From: Warburgia ugandensis
Lineage: Eukaryota; Streptophyta; Magnoliopsida; Canellales; Canellaceae
Assembly: GCA_035236585.1 (NCBI GenBank)
Contig: CP141127.1
Span: 43,786,001-43,850,000 of the forward strand
Length of the DNA: 64,000 nucleotides
Direction of reading: 5' to 3'
Of this stretch, positions 62,941 through 64,000 are shown one piece after another. The notes beneath the pieces are model-generated. The model searched no databases. It worked only from the letters and a program-made list of their open reading frames with translations, and was not told the DNA's origin. A program made the translations under genes and the position numbers. Position 1 is the first letter of the stretch, and each line of letters starts with the position of its first letter.

Positions 62941-63494
62941 ACTAGTTTCCCCTTCCACTCTCCCTCTTTCCCCTTTGCATGCTGCTAAAATGCATGAGAT
63001 TTTACATGCACTAGAGGACCTTGATCTCCCATCACTGGCTATAATCAGGTAAGCCACATACTTTAAGCTATTTTTCACATCATTTCCCAACTTTCCCCTC
63101 ACAAATCTAGGCTAGATTTGGACCGAACGACCATTGGATGGCCTAAGAAGTCAAAACCGTGGAGCATGCTTAAACCCACGTTAAGGACACCTTAGATGGT
63201 AGATCTGAGCCGTTCATTATGATCTTTGGACCAAAAACCCTAAGAATAGCAAAAACAGATAAATAATCAGAGCATTTGGGGCTCCGATTAAAAGAAAGGT
63301 GGATAGCTCGGGTTTGTCATCCTCAATGGACGGTGCACCCAAGATGCCCACCAGCACACATAGAGGCAAACTGCACACATGGGTGTTGTGTCGCTAGCAT
63401 GTGCAGCATACACGCATGTTGGACACTCACGCATGCTGTCCCAAATGACCGAAACCTGCTCGGCATCCTGGTGTACATGCACTTTGGGACGTCA

Positions 63495-63675
63495 CTTTGT
63501 CAGTGTAAATGGGTGCAAACACCCGTTTGCCGATGTAAACCAGTGCAAACACCCCCCCCCCCCCGCCCCGCTAGTGTAAACTGGTACAAACACCCATCCG
63601 TCAGTGTAAACCACCTTTTCCATGGGAGTAAATCGGTGTAAACCTCCGTCCGCCAGTGCAAACTGGTGTAAAATT
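63495..63675. repeat. GC-rich minisatellite, unit about 30-38 bp, five to six copies
   Basis: The units follow CCAGTGTAAAC(T/C)GGTGCAAACACCC(G/A)TCCG with variation. Copies start near 63498, 63530, 63570, 63599, 63630 and 63652. One unit contains a run of 12-13 C (about 63552-63564). It lies in the leader region of the LTR. Confidence 0.85.
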
Positions 63676-64000
63676 GGTTTTAATCTAATTTTTTATCTAA
63701 AATGGTTTTTTGGAGATTCTGGAGGCTACAGAATCCCGAACATCGATCCAAAAGGTCTATTGGAACCATCTCATCAATATGGACATTATTTTAGCATTAA
63801 AATTTTGATATAATCACTTTAATTCAGGCCAAATTTATAAAATAGTACCAAATCACATAGATCCGACCAATCAAAGAGTGATCAGGCCCTAGGACTTGAA
63901 CAACTAGATAATATATGGTACTAAATTTGGGTGCTAAGGATCATATTAGAAGTAATTACTCTAGTACTTGATATAGACCATTGATTTAACCCAGATCTTG

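Larger units (their letters stand above)
62625..64000 (+). mobile_element. Chromovirus-type LTR, start, runs off the window
   Basis: Begins TATAATAACCTCAAAATTT, as the C LTRs do (TATAATAACCCC/TGTAATAACCCC). It then follows the same plan: TATA box TATAAAA (62934-62940), CT-rich leader, consensus splice donor CAGGTAAGCC (GT at 63049), GC-rich patch (63290-63690), then AT-rich sequence. GAGCCGTTCAT near 63209 matches CAGCCGTCCAT near 33980 in C. Confidence 0.7.

Noticed and set aside
63276..63641. 121-codon, Cys-rich frame resembling a small secreted protein
   Set aside because: Lies in the GC-rich leader and minisatellite of an LTR; the Cys and Pro content follows from the tandem repeat and the poly-C run.
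1..64000. tRNA, rRNA or organelle-derived genes
   Set aside because: No conserved tRNA boxes, rRNA blocks or organelle gene words were seen on reading either strand.

Overview
This is nuclear DNA of a flowering plant. The evidence is AT-rich, intron-bearing transposon genes, long (GA)n and (AT)n microsatellites, one host gene of the plant-only IBH1/AIF branch of atypical bHLH proteins, and a dense mix of plant transposable-element families (CACTA/En-Spm, Athila-type Ty3/gypsy, chromovirus-type Ty3/gypsy LTRs, a TRIM). I cannot name the species from the sequence.

Layout. 1-530: GC-rich promoter/leader part of a gypsy LTR, ending in an (AT)n(AG)n microsatellite. 597-4175: the gene-bearing island, whose only convincing host gene is an intronless atypical bHLH at 2158-2718 (+). 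4176-22047: a composite CACTA structure. Two transposase copies converge (left on +, right on -), each preceded by matching terminal inverted repeats and palindromic subterminal repeats. Together they form an inverted repeat with arms of about 4.5-5 kb. Between the arms lie a Transposase_24-like second CACTA gene remnant (-) and a probable solo gypsy LTR (-) with a 92-100 bp minisatellite. 22048-23973: unassigned AT-rich sequence.

23974-58577: one Athila-type element (A, - strand). It has 3.2-3.4 kb LTRs, a near-perfect 5-bp target duplication (ATCAG/ATTAG) and a PBS-like site. Other elements split it twice. A chromovirus-type element (C, +, 29142-37597) sits between its integrase end and its 3' noncoding region. 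A second Athila-type element (B, -, 42005 to about 52200) plus an extra related LTR block (D, about 38790-42004) sits inside its RNase H region. Without the insertions A is about 12-13 kb, normal for Athila. Every gag-pol copy is broken by stops, frameshifts, deletions or loss of catalytic residues.

58578-64000: a TRIM with 189-bp LTRs and an initiator-tRNA-Met-type primer site, a roughly 130-bp tandem duplication, the tail of another chromovirus-type LTR, a piece of the D-type LTR, and finally a chromovirus-type LTR that starts near 62625 and runs off the window, carrying a GC-rich minisatellite.

Working genes: only the bHLH protein looks functional; it probably acts as a non-DNA-binding growth repressor. 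The rest is a layered record of transposon insertion. I found no new gene system. The most unusual structure is the head-to-head CACTA inverted repeat, which could give double-stranded RNA if read through.
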